A stretch of 64,000 nucleotides of DNA from Myxococcales bacterium (GTDB lineage: Bacteria; Lernaellota; Lernaellaia; Lernaellales; Lernaellaceae), in the NCBI GenBank assembly GCA_012517325.1, contig JAAYVF010000060.1:35023-99022 (forward strand), written 5' to 3'. The translations under genes were made by a program, and so were the position numbers. A model generated the notes under the pieces. It had not been told where the DNA came from and ran no database searches. It worked only from the letters and a program-made list of their open reading frames with translations. This document shows positions 35,985-45,442 of the stretch, piece after piece. The stretch's first letter is position 1. Each line of letters opens with the position of its first letter.

Positions 35985-38900
35985 ATGATTTCCTCCCGTC
36001 GCCGTTTTTGGATTCTGTCGTTCATCTTGTTGTTGCTGGGACTGCCGGCCGTCGCCTCGGCCTTTTCGCTGGTTTCCATGCAGCCCAATTACGACCGCTA
36101 TCTGGTCTATACGACCGAGCCCCTGGTTCTGGTCTTCGATCAATCGCTCAATCCCGCGACCGTCGGCGAGGACGCCGTCGCGATCACCGATCTGAAAACC
36201 TCCCTGGCGGTCGATGGCGCGGTCAGTCTTAGCACCACGAACGTCGCCGACGATACCCTGACCTTCACCCCGACCGGCCGCTTTCCCTTCGGCGATCGGT
36301 TGCAGGCCGCGGTGGACGAGGCGGTCGAGGATCTTTCCGGCGACGGACTGACCGGCGATCTGCCGAGCCTGGGCGTGTTCGCCGCCAACATGCCCAACAA
36401 CCTCGAAGCGCCGGACCCGAGCGAGATCATCTCGGCCGCCGCGGCGTATTACGGCTTCAACCCGGTCGATCCGGAAGGCACCGATCCCGCCGATTACAAA
36501 ACGATCACCGGCGTTTCGGTCACCAGCGCCTGGAAGATGACCAAGGGCGACCCGTCGACCCTGATCGTGGTCGTCGACGACGGTCTGGAAGACTTCACCA
36601 ACGTGGAAATCGCCGACAACGTGTTTTTCAACCGCGGCGAGTTGTCGCAGCCGCGCAACGGTGAAACGCCCTGCGCCGACTGGGATTGCGACGGCAACGG
36701 CCGGTTCAACGCCCGGGATTACGAAAACGACGCGGCCGTCGAGGACGCCAACGCGAACGGGCGCCTGGACCCCGAGGACGTTTTCGCCGCCTTCGAGGAC
36801 GGCGTGGACAACGACGACAACGGCTTCGTCGACGACATCAGCGGCTGGGATTTCTTCCGCAACGTCAACCGGCCTTACGGCGTCGATGAATTCCCGGAGG
36901 GTACGCACGGTGGCGGCATCGGCGAAGACGCCTGCGCCGTGGGCGACAACGGCCACGGCCGCGCCGGCACCTGCCCGAACTGTTCGGTGATGTGGGTGCG
37001 GGTCGGCGACGCGGTGGTCACCGAACTGAACCTGATGTCGACCGGCCTGGACTACGCCCGCTCGATGGGTGCCGACATCGTGGCCATCGCCAACGGCGGC
37101 GTGAACTACAACGAAGCCGCGCAACAGGCGTTTCTCGACGCCTACAACGACGGCCTGTTCATCGTGGCGGCCTCGGGCGATGAACTGGGCTTCCAGCACA
37201 TCTACCCGGCGGCGGGCGAAGGCGCCTACAGCATCAAGGCGGTGCTGCCGTTTCCGCCGGTCGATTTGTTCGGCCCGATCAACCTGTCGCTGATCGCCTT
37301 CACCGAAAGCTACTGCACCAACTACGGCGCCGCGGTCGAAACCTCGTGGTCCTCCGACCAGTGCACCTCCACCGCGGTCGGCAACGCGGCCGGCGCCCTG
37401 GGCTTGCTGGTTTCCTGGGCGCGCGAACAGGGCTACGAACTGACCCCCAAGGAAATCCGCCAGATCGCCAATATGACCTCCGACGACATCAAGTCCAATT
37501 GCTTTTCCTTCAACCTCGGCGGCTGCAAAAAGGGCTTCGAGCAAAACTTCGGCTACGGCCGCGCCAACATGAAAAGCGCGCTGCAAACGGTCGGCGACGA
37601 GTTGTTCGGCCTGACCGAACGCATTCCGCCGGAAGTCGAAATCACCAGCCCGCGCTGGTGGGAAACCTACAACCCGCTGGAGCGCTCGACCGTCGCCGTG
37701 GAAGGCACCATCAACGCCCGCGGCCGCGCCTATGAATACGAAGTCCAGGTCGGCCTGGGTGTCGAACCCGACGACAACGAATTCGAGACGGTCGCCACCG
37801 GCGACGGCACCGCGCCCACCGAAGGCCTGCTGGCCACCGTGGACCCGATGCAGTTCGTCACCGCCGCCTGGCTTCGCCGCACCCCGGAAAAATCGAACGA
37901 CTTCACCGTGACCCTGCGCGTCCGCGCCTGGTGGCAGGACGGCGCCGACAAGATTTACGGCGAGGCGCGCAAGGCCATCGCCTGGCACACCGACGACAAC
38001 GCGAAAACGGGCCTCCTGCCCGGCTTCCCGATGGAGATCGGCGCCTCCGGCGAATCGAGCGCGGTGCTGTACGATCTGGACGGCGACCTCGACGGCGCGC
38101 TGGAAATCGTCATGGCGACGAGCGTGCCGTCGGTCGACGTTTTCAAACGCGACTCCGCGAGCGGCTTGTACGATTACGCTCCCGGCTTCCCGGTGGACCT
38201 GCCGCTGGATCGGCTCTGGCCGGATTCCGTCATCGCGTCGACGGCGGTCGGCCCGCTCTTCGGCGACGGCGTTCCGTACATCGTCGTGGCCACCTGGTAC
38301 GGCCGGATCTACGTGGTCCATCCCGACGGCAACAACCATGCGGGCGGCCCGTTTTTGGCCGGCTTCCCCGTGTCGGCGGACGATCCCGACAACAGCACGC
38401 CGCTGTCCTACGGCCACGGCAACGCCTTCCTGGCCAGCCCGGTCCTGGCCGACCTCGACTTGGACGGCATTCTGGAAATCATCGCCGCCTCCGGCGACCA
38501 GAAAGCCTATGCCTGGAAGCCGGTCGACGAGAACAGCGACGGACTGGCCGATTTGCAGCCCGGCTGGCCGGTGCCGCTGGATTCCACCGAAGCGGCGGGA
38601 CTGGTCGATCCCAACAAGATCTGCGAATCCGACGGCCCGGCGCAGGTGCTCGGCACGCCGGTCGCCGCGATCCTCGATCCGAACCACACGAACCCCGACA
38701 TTTCCGGCCATCCGTCGGTGATCGTGGCCACCACCGAAACCTGCAACGAAGGCCTCTTGCCGACCAGCCGCGTCTACGCCATCTACTGGAACGGCCTGGA
38801 AAACAGCGACGGTCCCTTCCTGCCCGATTGGCCGGCCGAACCGCTGGCCCCGCTCGGCGATTCGCTGCCGATTCCGCCGCTGACGATCGGCTCGACCTCG

Positions 38901-40013
38901 AGCCCGGCGGCGATCTGGCAGGACGGCCGGTTGCTCGTCGGCGTGGGCGCCTTCTTCTGGATCCCGCAAATGATCTATTGGGACGGCTACGACCTGACGC
39001 TGAAACACCTGCGCTCGAAGATCAACCTCGGCGCCTCGGCGGCCGGCGCGTTCGGCAAGTTCGACGACAGCGGCACGCCCTGGTACTTCTTCCCCTCGGT
39101 CGGGTTCCTGCAAGGCGGCAACGGCCACTTCTACCTCGAGGCGTTCAACGTCCTGGGTTGGCGGTTGGATACGCCGATGGGCAAGCCGGGAATCGTCATG
39201 CACCTGGAGGACATCAATTTCTTCATCAACCCGGTGATCGCCGACCTCGATAACGACGACCTCAACGAAGTGATCGCCGGCAGCGGCGGCTACCTGATCC
39301 ACGCCCAGAACAACCAGCAGCAGGAACCGGCCACCTGGCCGAAATTCACCCATGGCTGGATGACCGGCAGCCCGGCGATCGCCGACCTGGACAACGACGG
39401 CCGGCTGGAGGTCATCGCCTTCACCCACGACGGCCAGCTCTACGGATGGCGGACGCAAGGCAACGCCTGCAAGACCGACAAGACCAACGGCGAATGGCCG
39501 CGTTACCACCACGACCCGTTCAACAGCGGCTTCTACGGCCTGGACGCCGTACCGCCGGGCATGGTGACCGACCTGCAGTGCTTCAAAACCGATGCCGCCG
39601 ACGAGTTCGAGCTGCATTTCTCGGCCCCGGGCGACGACAACCAATGCGGCATGGCGGCGGCCTACGACATCCGCTACACGACCGACGCCGCGGCCGATCT
39701 GCGCGATCCGGACGTCTGGCAGGCGGCCACCGCGGTCGCCTCCCCCGAGCCGCAACTGGGCGGCAGTCAGGTCATCACCACGGTGTCCGCGCCCGGCGCG
39801 GCACAGTTCGCCGTGCGCGCCTACGACGATGAGAACTTCGTCTCGTTCATCTCCAACGTCGCGACGCCGGAAGAGCCGACCGACGACGATGACGACGCGA
39901 CGCCCGATGACGATACGCCCGACGACGATACGCCAGCCGACGACGATGACGACGCTTCCCCGGTCGCGCCCGCCGGCGACGACGATGACGACGACAACGG
40001 CTGCGGCTGTTGA
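35985..40013 (+). CDS. Large secreted subtilase-like (degenerate) protein with beta-propeller and Asp-GCGC tail
   Basis: Of 1342 residues, 1-26 are a signal peptide and about 28-125 an Ig-like (Big_5/SbsA) domain. Residues 170-530 form a subtilisin-like domain. D198 of the catalytic DxG motif and S462 (CTSTA for GTSMA) remain. The HGTH position reads EGTH, so the catalytic His is Glu 305, and the oxyanion Asn is Asp 399. Catalysis is therefore doubtful. Residues about 680-1210 hold FG-GAP/VCBS-like repeats with ADLDLDG and DLDNDG calcium-type loops. A fibronectin-like stretch follows. The end is a stuttering Asp tract and N-GCGC. A strong terminator follows at once. It is probably an adhesin or surface-display protein. 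Confidence 0.8.
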   Translation: MISSRRRFWILSFILLLLGLPAVASAFSLVSMQPNYDRYLVYTTEPLVLVFDQSLNPATVGEDAVAITDLKTSLAVDGAVSLSTTNVADDTLTFTPTGRFPFGDRLQAAVDEAVEDLSGDGLTGDLPSLGVFAANMPNNLEAPDPSEIISAAAAYYGFNPVDPEGTDPADYKTITGVSVTSAWKMTKGDPSTLIVVVDDGLEDFTNVEIADNVFFNRGELSQPRNGETPCADWDCDGNGRFNARDYENDAAVEDANANGRLDPEDVFAAFEDGVDNDDNGFVDDISGWDFFRNVNRPYGVDEFPEGTHGGGIGEDACAVGDNGHGRAGTCPNCSVMWVRVGDAVVTELNLMSTGLDYARSMGADIVAIANGGVNYNEAAQQAFLDAYNDGLFIVAASGDELGFQHIYPAAGEGAYSIKAVLPFPPVDLFGPINLSLIAFTESYCTNYGAAVETSWSSDQCTSTAVGNAAGALGLLVSWAREQGYELTPKEIRQIANMTSDDIKSNCFSFNLGGCKKGFEQNFGYGRANMKSALQTVGDELFGLTERIPPEVEITSPRWWETYNPLERSTVAVEGTINARGRAYEYEVQVGLGVEPDDNEFETVATGDGTAPTEGLLATVDPMQFVTAAWLRRTPEKSNDFTVTLRVRAWWQDGADKIYGEARKAIAWHTDDNAKTGLLPGFPMEIGASGESSAVLYDLDGDLDGALEIVMATSVPSVDVFKRDSASGLYDYAPGFPVDLPLDRLWPDSVIASTAVGPLFGDGVPYIVVATWYGRIYVVHPDGNNHAGGPFLAGFPVSADDPDNSTPLSYGHGNAFLASPVLADLDLDGILEIIAASGDQKAYAWKPVDENSDGLADLQPGWPVPLDSTEAAGLVDPNKICESDGPAQVLGTPVAAILDPNHTNPDISGHPSVIVATTETCNEGLLPTSRVYAIYWNGLENSDGPFLPDWPAEPLAPLGDSLPIPPLTIGSTSSPAAIWQDGRLLVGVGAFFWIPQMIYWDGYDLTLKHLRSKINLGASAAGAFGKFDDSGTPWYFFPSVGFLQGGNGHFYLEAFNVLGWRLDTPMGKPGIVMHLEDINFFINPVIADLDNDDLNEVIAGSGGYLIHAQNNQQQEPATWPKFTHGWMTGSPAIADLDNDGRLEVIAFTHDGQLYGWRTQGNACKTDKTNGEWPRYHHDPFNSGFYGLDAVPPGMVTDLQCFKTDAADEFELHFSAPGDDNQCGMAAAYDIRYTTDAAADLRDPDVWQAATAVASPEPQLGGSQVITTVSAPGAAQFAVRAYDDENFVSFISNVATPEEPTDDDDDATPDDDTPDDDTPADDDDDASPVAPAGDDDDDDNGCGC
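39882..40010 (+). repeat. C-terminal Asp tract ending in GCGC
   Basis: It encodes residues 1300-1342: DDDDD, then DDDTP units, DDDDD and DDDDDD, ending N-G-C-G-C and the stop. There is no membrane helix or basic tail after the cysteines, unlike MYXO-CTERM or LPXTG sorting signals. Confidence 0.85.
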
Positions 40014-40039
40014 TCGACCGAAACCGGTTGATTACCCGG

Positions 40040-40067
40040 CGCGGGGCTTCGGCCCCGCGTTTTTTTT
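40040..40067 (+). terminator. strong intrinsic terminator
   Basis: An 8-bp all-GC stem (40040-40047 with 40052-40059) is capped by a TTCG tetraloop and followed by eight T (40060-40067). It ends transcription of the 1342-residue protein gene, 27 bases after its stop. Confidence 0.95.
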
Positions 40068-40145
40068 GGCCAAGGGTGGATCCGCCGGAAAGGCGGGGAT
40101 TTTTACAGGGAAGTCCTTGGTATGGAGATCGGAGGCTTGCCGCCT

Positions 40146-40541
40146 TTATTGAATCTGGTAAAGGTTTTGAAGATACGCCTGAATCATCTCCCACTCATAC
40201 CAGACCAGTCCGCCCGCGATCGCGCCGACGATGACGATCAGAATCAGCGGCAGGGTGATGAAGGCGTGCAGCACGTATTTGTCGCTGGCGTAGGTTTTTC
40301 CCTCGTTGGCCTGTCGCGCCAGCGTATAGGCGTCGAAGATGCCCCAGAAGTAGCCGATGCCGCACAAGAACGAGAGCCCGAACATCAGCAGGCCTCGTCC
40401 GAGATGCCCCACCCAAAGCTGCCCCGAACCCGGGCTGAGCGCGGCGATCGCCGCCGCCACGGCGGGGCTTTTAAACGGCTGCGTCGGCAGCTTCGCCACC
40501 GGGATCGCGCGCGGCGGCCATTTTTGCGGTTGCATTTCCAT
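40146..40541 (-). CDS. Small TM2/DUF5683-like membrane protein
   Basis: The 131-residue protein has a short basic N-terminus, then SPAVAAAIAALSPGSGQLWVG, the PGxGQ-type turn typical of TM2 and DUF5683 domains. Hydrophobic stretches lie at about 45-70 and 95-118. FWGIFDAY carries the D-A-Y/F ending of the first helix pair. Function is unknown in the family. It is convergent with the subtilase-like gene. Confidence 0.72.
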   Translation of the reverse strand: MEMQPQKWPPRAIPVAKLPTQPFKSPAVAAAIAALSPGSGQLWVGHLGRGLLMFGLSFLCGIGYFWGIFDAYTLARQANEGKTYASDKYVLHAFITLPLILIVIVGAIAGGLVWYEWEMIQAYLQNLYQIQ

Positions 40542-40754
40542 CCTCGCGGCGGACCGTATTCGTCCGTGGTCCGCTTCTATTGCCCGACGACTGTCCGGCT
40601 ATCCGGGGGAATATAGCACCTTTTCCCGCGAAGGCGATCTTTCCCGCCGTCTTTCCGCCGGCAATGATTGTCATCCGGTCGGCGTTTTCTTGACCCGCGC
40701 CGATTCGGCGTTAGGTTTACAAAAAATCGGCTCACACCCGTTCTTGGAGCATTC

Positions 40755-42593
40755 ATGCAACCGATTCTACTGACCGGCAACGAAGCGGTCGCCCGAGCGG
40801 TCGTCGACAGCGGCACGCGGGTCGCCGCCAGCTATCCGGGTTCGCCCACCGTGCAAATATTGGAAGCGATCGCCGAGTACGAAGGCCTGCACGCCGAGTG
40901 GTCGCCCTCCGAAAAAGTCGCGATGGAAGTGGCGATCGGCGCCTCGATGGCCGGCGCGGCGGCGTTCGTCTCGATGAAGCACGTCGGCGTGAATATCGCC
41001 GCCGACCCGCTGATGACCTACACCTGGACCGCGCTCAACGGGCCGCTGGTCATCGCCGTCGGCGACGATCCGGGCCAGATCTCCTCGCAAAACGAGCAGG
41101 ACAGCCGCATGTGGGCCGAGTACGGCCTGATCCCGCTGTTTCAGCCGGGCTCGCCGCAGGAAGCGTACGACCAGACCCGCCTGGCCTTCGATCTGTCCGA
41201 ACAATTCCAGACGCCGGTTTTCGTGCGACTGGTCGACCGCACCTGCCACATGATGGGCCGTGTGACGCCGCAAGAGCCGGTCACGCGCGAGCCGAAAGGA
41301 TTCGCGCCCGACCCGGTGCGCTACTACATGGTGCCGCCCTACTCGCGGCAGGCCCGCGCCCTCGTCGAAAAACGCCTCCCCGCCGTCACCCGCTGGGCCG
41401 AGGACGGCAACGGCTTCCACATGGAAATCCGCGACCGGCGCCTGGGCGTGGTTACGGCCGGGTTGCCATACTACCTGGTTCGCGAACTGGCCCCCGAAGT
41501 CTCGACCTTCAAGCTCGATCTCGTCTGGCCCCTGCCGCTCGAGGCGCTGCGGCGCTTCGCCGCGCAGGTCGACCGGCTGCTGGTGATCGAGGAACTGTTC
41601 CCCTTCATCGAAAACAAGTTGAAGCTGGCCGGCATCGCCGTTGAGGGCAAGGAGCATTTCGGCCCGTACGGCGAGATCGACGCGGGCACGATCGCCGGCG
41701 TGCTGGCCGGTTTCGGTTTCGGCGAGAAGCCGGCCGGCGCGTTCGCCACCTCGCCCGCCGAGGCGCCGCGCGGCGCGATGTTCTGCCCCGGCTGCCCGCA
41801 CCGGCCGGTGATGGTGCTGCTGCGCGAGCTGGGCATTTTCTGTCACGGCGACATCGGCTGCTACCTGATGGGCAGCTATCCGCCGTTCGACGTGCTCCAG
41901 ACGTCGGTGTCGATGGCGGCGTCGATCGGCATCGCGCAAGGCATGGCCAAGGCGCTGGCGGGCACGCCGCGCGAGATCGCGAACATCGTGTCGGTGATCG
42001 GCGATTCGACCCTCTGCCATTCGGGCCTGCCGAGCGTCATCAATTACGGTTACAACGACCACCGCACGAAGCTGTTGGTGCTCGACAACCGCTCGACCTC
42101 GATGACCGGCCTGCAGGAAAATCCCGTCACCGGCAAAAGCGTACGCGGCGTCCAGAACAACGCGGTCGACCTTGAGGCCGTCCTGCGCGCCCTGGGCATC
42201 GCGAACGTGACGAAGGTCAACCAGTACAACCTGGCGGCGGCGCGCGAGGTGTTTCAAAAAAAATTCCAGGAAGAGGAAGGGCCGCTGGCGGTCATCGCCA
42301 CCGGCGAGTGCGCGCTGAAGTACAAAAAGAAATTCAACTACTATTACGTCGATCCGGACCTGTGCATCGGCTGCCGGACCTGCGTGCGCGTCGGCTGCCC
42401 GCCGATCTCGATGCGCCGGTATCCGGGCAAGGAAGCGGGCGACCTGAAATCGCACATCGACCGCAACCGCTGCGTGGGCTGCTCGGTCTGTTTCCAGTCG
42501 TGTCCGGTCAAGGCCATCAAGCGATCGAAGCTCGACGAGACGCCGCCGGTCGCGCTTCCCCTCGATTTGGATGAGTCGGGAGGTGTGCGATGA
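40755..42593 (+). CDS. iorA: Indolepyruvate:ferredoxin oxidoreductase, alpha subunit
   Basis: Oxidatively decarboxylates aryl-pyruvates from aromatic amino acids to aryl-acetyl-CoA, reducing ferredoxin. ATG 40755 follows TTGGAG. The 612-residue protein has a pyrimidine-binding N-terminal domain, a TPP-binding domain with GDSTLCHSGLP (about residue 415) and two C-terminal 4Fe-4S clusters: CIGCRTCVRVGCP and CVGCSVCFQSCP. The first motif has a spaced fourth Cys, as is usual in IorA. It overlaps iorB by 4 bases (ATGA). It suggests amino-acid fermentation or anaerobic catabolism. Confidence 0.94.
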   Translation: MQPILLTGNEAVARAVVDSGTRVAASYPGSPTVQILEAIAEYEGLHAEWSPSEKVAMEVAIGASMAGAAAFVSMKHVGVNIAADPLMTYTWTALNGPLVIAVGDDPGQISSQNEQDSRMWAEYGLIPLFQPGSPQEAYDQTRLAFDLSEQFQTPVFVRLVDRTCHMMGRVTPQEPVTREPKGFAPDPVRYYMVPPYSRQARALVEKRLPAVTRWAEDGNGFHMEIRDRRLGVVTAGLPYYLVRELAPEVSTFKLDLVWPLPLEALRRFAAQVDRLLVIEELFPFIENKLKLAGIAVEGKEHFGPYGEIDAGTIAGVLAGFGFGEKPAGAFATSPAEAPRGAMFCPGCPHRPVMVLLRELGIFCHGDIGCYLMGSYPPFDVLQTSVSMAASIGIAQGMAKALAGTPREIANIVSVIGDSTLCHSGLPSVINYGYNDHRTKLLVLDNRSTSMTGLQENPVTGKSVRGVQNNAVDLEAVLRALGIANVTKVNQYNLAAAREVFQKKFQEEEGPLAVIATGECALKYKKKFNYYYVDPDLCIGCRTCVRVGCPPISMRRYPGKEAGDLKSHIDRNRCVGCSVCFQSCPVKAIKRSKLDETPPVALPLDLDESGGVR

Positions 42594-43174
42594 GCGCCGG
42601 GACGGTCAACGTTTTTCTCGCGGGCGTGGGCGGCCAGGGGTTGGTGCTCGTCAACCGGTTGCTGGCGCGGGCGGCGGTGCTCGGCGGGCTGGACGCGAAA
42701 AGCACCGACACGCACGGTCTGGCGATGCGCGGCGGCGCGGTCATGGGCACGTTGCGCATGGGCGAAGCGGTCGGCACCTCGATCTTCCCGGCCGGCGCGG
42801 GCGATCTGCTGATCGGCCTGGAAGCACTGGAAGCACTGCGCTGGGCGCACATGCTGCGGCCCGGCGCGACGGTCGTCGCCTGCCGCGACGAGCTGTGGCC
42901 GTCGCCGATCCTGCTGGAAAAGTACCGCATGCCGCGCGACTGGCGCGAAACGCTGGAAAAGGCGCGGCTGAAGGTGGTCGCCGTCCCGGCTGTCCGCCTC
43001 GCCCTCGAAGCCGGCGACTACCGGATGCTCAACATCGTCATGGCCGGCGCCGCCTCGGCCTTCCTGCCGATCGACCTCGACCGCCTCAAGGAAGCCACCG
43101 AAACCCAAGTTCCCAAGGGTACTTACGCCAAAAACCTGAAGGCGCTGCTGTTGGGACGGGAAGCGGCAAGTTAG
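42590..43174 (+). CDS. iorB: Indolepyruvate oxidoreductase, beta subunit
   Basis: The 194-residue gamma-domain subunit pairs with IorA. GVGGQGLVLVNRLLARAA (about residue 12) is the family's CoA/2-oxoacid oxidoreductase gamma motif, and KSTDTHGLAMRGG follows. Its ATG overlaps the iorA stop, so the subunits are made in equal amounts. The ribosome-binding site GGGAGG is inside iorA. Confidence 0.93.
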   Translation: MSAGTVNVFLAGVGGQGLVLVNRLLARAAVLGGLDAKSTDTHGLAMRGGAVMGTLRMGEAVGTSIFPAGAGDLLIGLEALEALRWAHMLRPGATVVACRDELWPSPILLEKYRMPRDWRETLEKARLKVVAVPAVRLALEAGDYRMLNIVMAGAASAFLPIDLDRLKEATETQVPKGTYAKNLKALLLGREAAS

Positions 43175-43395
43175 ACCATAATTAATTTGCCAAAAAAACA
43201 GAATTCACTAAATTGTTAAACGAACATTTCTCGGCTAACCCGAATTAACATTACTTTGTATTTAATTTCATTGACTTCATATTTAAGTTATGATTTTTAA
43301 TATCTTAGAGGATTGTCATTCATTTTCTGATCTACTCATCCCTGAAATCCTCGCCCAATAAATAGTGAAAATACTGAAAAACGAGGGGGTTGAAA

Positions 43396-44043
43396 ATGAA
43401 ACGAATCGTTATCGCGGTATTGTTGTTTTTGCTTTGTTTCTCGTTAAGCTGCGCCTCCACGATTAGCTCAAGACCCATCAAGAAAGGGAATGAAGTTCTG
43501 GGCTATTGGTACACCTATGATGGGAGCAAAAGAGGTACCTACCTCCTGTTCCAAAACAGCAAATTTTCCTTTTGTTCGGAGCCCACACCCGACATGGCTT
43601 TCAACAGAAGCATGGATCTGGCCGCGCAAATGGCTCTGAACGTGGAAGACAAAGTGACCGTTGATCCGGAAGTGAAATTGAAAATGGCCCAAGAAGCAAT
43701 CAAATTGGCCGAAAAAGGGCAAGGCGTTTTGTTTTTACGGGATTCACTTTACCAAATCTGTGTCTACGCCAACTTCCTGGAGGTGACCGGGAGAAGCACG
43801 CCGGCAACGGACAAGAACATCTTTGATCTTTACAGCAAAGCCATGGATGTATCCGCCAAAATCGCCGAGGCGGAAATCCAGGGTAAAAAAGCCGAAATTC
43901 AAAAGGCCAATGCCAGTTTCATTGAAGAATATCGACAAATATTGGAAAAAAATCCTGCCGCCGCATCCGGCCTGTTGGATCGGCTGAATTTGAAACTCGA
44001 AGACTTCAATCCAAAACCCGAAACTGATTCCCAATCAGAGTAA
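43396..44043 (+). CDS. Hypothetical secreted or lipoprotein-type protein
   Basis: ATG 43396 follows GAGGGGG by 6 bases; the in-frame TTG two codons earlier is too close. The 215-residue protein has a signal peptide ending near SLSCAS, which is a poor lipobox (Leu at -2). The rest is helical and charged, with a coiled-coil-like segment at about residues 145-185. Composition is AT-rich and Lys-rich compared with iorAB, which suggests transfer. No family is recognised. Confidence 0.65.
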   Translation: MKRIVIAVLLFLLCFSLSCASTISSRPIKKGNEVLGYWYTYDGSKRGTYLLFQNSKFSFCSEPTPDMAFNRSMDLAAQMALNVEDKVTVDPEVKLKMAQEAIKLAEKGQGVLFLRDSLYQICVYANFLEVTGRSTPATDKNIFDLYSKAMDVSAKIAEAEIQGKKAEIQKANASFIEEYRQILEKNPAAASGLLDRLNLKLEDFNPKPETDSQSE

Positions 44044-44057
44044 GAGAGGGCGCAGAA

Positions 44058-44258
44058 ATGAATAACTATAAGGAATTGGTGAAAAGTTACCATCAAAAGC
44101 AAGTATTTGTTCTGTTGCCAGGCTTTCCAGGACCGACACAAGTAACCCTGTTATTCAGCGGCGATGACATCGTCACCGTTAAAATCGAGGAGAAAGACAA
44201 AAAGACCATTCTTGTTTCCGTGCATTATAGCAACATTGGCATTGTCAATCTGGCTTGA
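44058..44258 (+). CDS. Small hypothetical protein
   Basis: A 66-residue protein starting 14 bases after the preceding gene, with GAGAGGGCG as ribosome site. It is beta-rich: QVFVLLPG, TQVTLLFSGDDIVTVKIEE and TILVSVHYSNIGIVN are strand-like. The pattern suggests a small barrel but no family is recognised. Spacing supports co-expression with the upstream secreted protein. Confidence 0.5.
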   Translation: MNNYKELVKSYHQKQVFVLLPGFPGPTQVTLLFSGDDIVTVKIEEKDKKTILVSVHYSNIGIVNLA

Positions 44259-44387
44259 TCGTCTGGTGGCAAGAAAAGGGTAGGGGCGGGTTTGCCGTCC
44301 AATCCACTTCGTTTAAATATTTTGATATATTTCCTGCGCAAAAACCCGGCGCAAATATTCAGCTTATCGCTTTCGATATGGACTTGA

Positions 44388-45209
44388 TCACGCCAAATAC
44401 CGGCTGTGCACCCAGCCCTGGAGATCGTTGACGCCATGAATGGTGCCGTTGACGTCGACGAGCCACCAGGAGCCCTGCTTTTCCAGCAGTTCGACCTCGG
44501 TATCCGGGGGCAGCGGTTTTGAAATGATGGTTTCGTATTCGGTGCCGGGCCCGGAGCGGATGTTCAGCTCGGTGGTCGTGTGAAATTTTTCGAGCGTCGA
44601 CTCGTCCGTCGCGCGGCCCATCACCCGGCCGCGAAAACTGTTCATCGGAAACGCCGGGCCCGGATCGGCTTTGCGGCCGGGGGCGATGTCCTCGTGGCCC
44701 AGCACATCGCGCAATCCGTATTCCTTCACCAGCAATACACCGACTTCCGCCGCCGCCTCGATCTGCGCCGTGGTGTACGTGTGCCAACCGCGCTCGACCG
44801 TTTCGTTTTTATGGGTCGCCAGCATCACCTCGCCGGCCTTCACCGCCTGGCCGCTCCAGGTGACCCACTTTTGCCCTTGTTGGGTCAGCAGGCCGCCGTT
44901 GACCATTTCGATGCCGATCGAATAGCTGTTCAGGCCGATCAGATTCTGCCATTGGCTCTTCCCGGCATGCCACGCCTTTTGATTGAATGGCACCAGTTGG
45001 GTGATCGCGCCGTCGCGGTCGATGACCAGGTGCGCCGAGGCGCTCGCGTTCGGATCGACAAACCAATGGATCGCGCCCGCGGCCGTCAGGCCCGCGGTGT
45101 AATGCATGATGAGATAAACCGGCTTGATCGTTCCGCCCACATTTTTCGTCGGCACGAAATTCGCGGGCGTCTGGTCATCGAGAAACAACTTGTGCTTGAT
45201 GATCTTCAT
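44388..45209 (-). CDS. N-acetylmuramoyl-L-alanine amidase (Amidase_2) with C-terminal SH3
   Basis: ATG 45209 follows AAGGAGAAGG, which favours it over one 24 bases upstream. The 273-residue protein lacks a signal peptide. Zinc ligands of the Amidase_2/PGRP fold are visible: His in IMHYTAG, then His and Asp in LGHEDIAPGRKADPGP. The last 70 residues are an SH3-type wall-binding domain (LNIRSGPGTEYE). Without a leader it may be a phage-like endolysin or use another export route. It cuts the amide between MurNAc and L-Ala. Confidence 0.86.
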   Translation of the reverse strand: MKIIKHKLFLDDQTPANFVPTKNVGGTIKPVYLIMHYTAGLTAAGAIHWFVDPNASASAHLVIDRDGAITQLVPFNQKAWHAGKSQWQNLIGLNSYSIGIEMVNGGLLTQQGQKWVTWSGQAVKAGEVMLATHKNETVERGWHTYTTAQIEAAAEVGVLLVKEYGLRDVLGHEDIAPGRKADPGPAFPMNSFRGRVMGRATDESTLEKFHTTTELNIRSGPGTEYETIISKPLPPDTEVELLEKQGSWWLVDVNGTIHGVNDLQGWVHSRYLA

Positions 45210-45368
45210 GACCTTCTCCTTCCCATTCGTCATGCCGCGGCATGAGCGGTAAAATTCTTTTTCCTCGATCGAAGATTTCTCGATGGCGGTAAGGTCAGGT
45301 TGACAAAGCTATTTTAACATTAATGTCGGCAATGTCAAAAAAAATCGGTGAAAAATCTCATTTGCCGT

Positions 45369-45398
45369 CTGGCAGTCGGCGCGCGCCTTTGCTATATT
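45369..45398 (+). promoter_or_regulatory. candidate extended -10 promoter
   Basis: TGCTATATT (45390-45398) contains TATATT with the TGn extension. CTGGCA (45369-45374) stands 18 bases upstream as a weak -35. The 62-residue protein starts 45 bases downstream. Confidence 0.4.
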
Positions 45399-45442
45399 GG
45401 TGTTCTCATTACGAGAATCGCATCCGCAGAAGGAGAAGGTGC

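Noticed and set aside
35967..39755. 1262-codon open frame antisense to the large propeller protein
   Set aside because: The opposite strand has a signal peptide, domain motifs and a ribosome site. The antisense frame is stop-free because of GC-rich codon bias and shows no domain.
40767..42455. 562-codon open frame antisense to iorA
   Set aside because: iorA has cofactor and cluster motifs; the antisense has none.
45370..45393. Sigma-54 promoter resemblance (TGGCA and TTGCT) before the 62-residue gene
   Set aside because: The spacing between GG and GC is far larger than the fixed 10 bases required.
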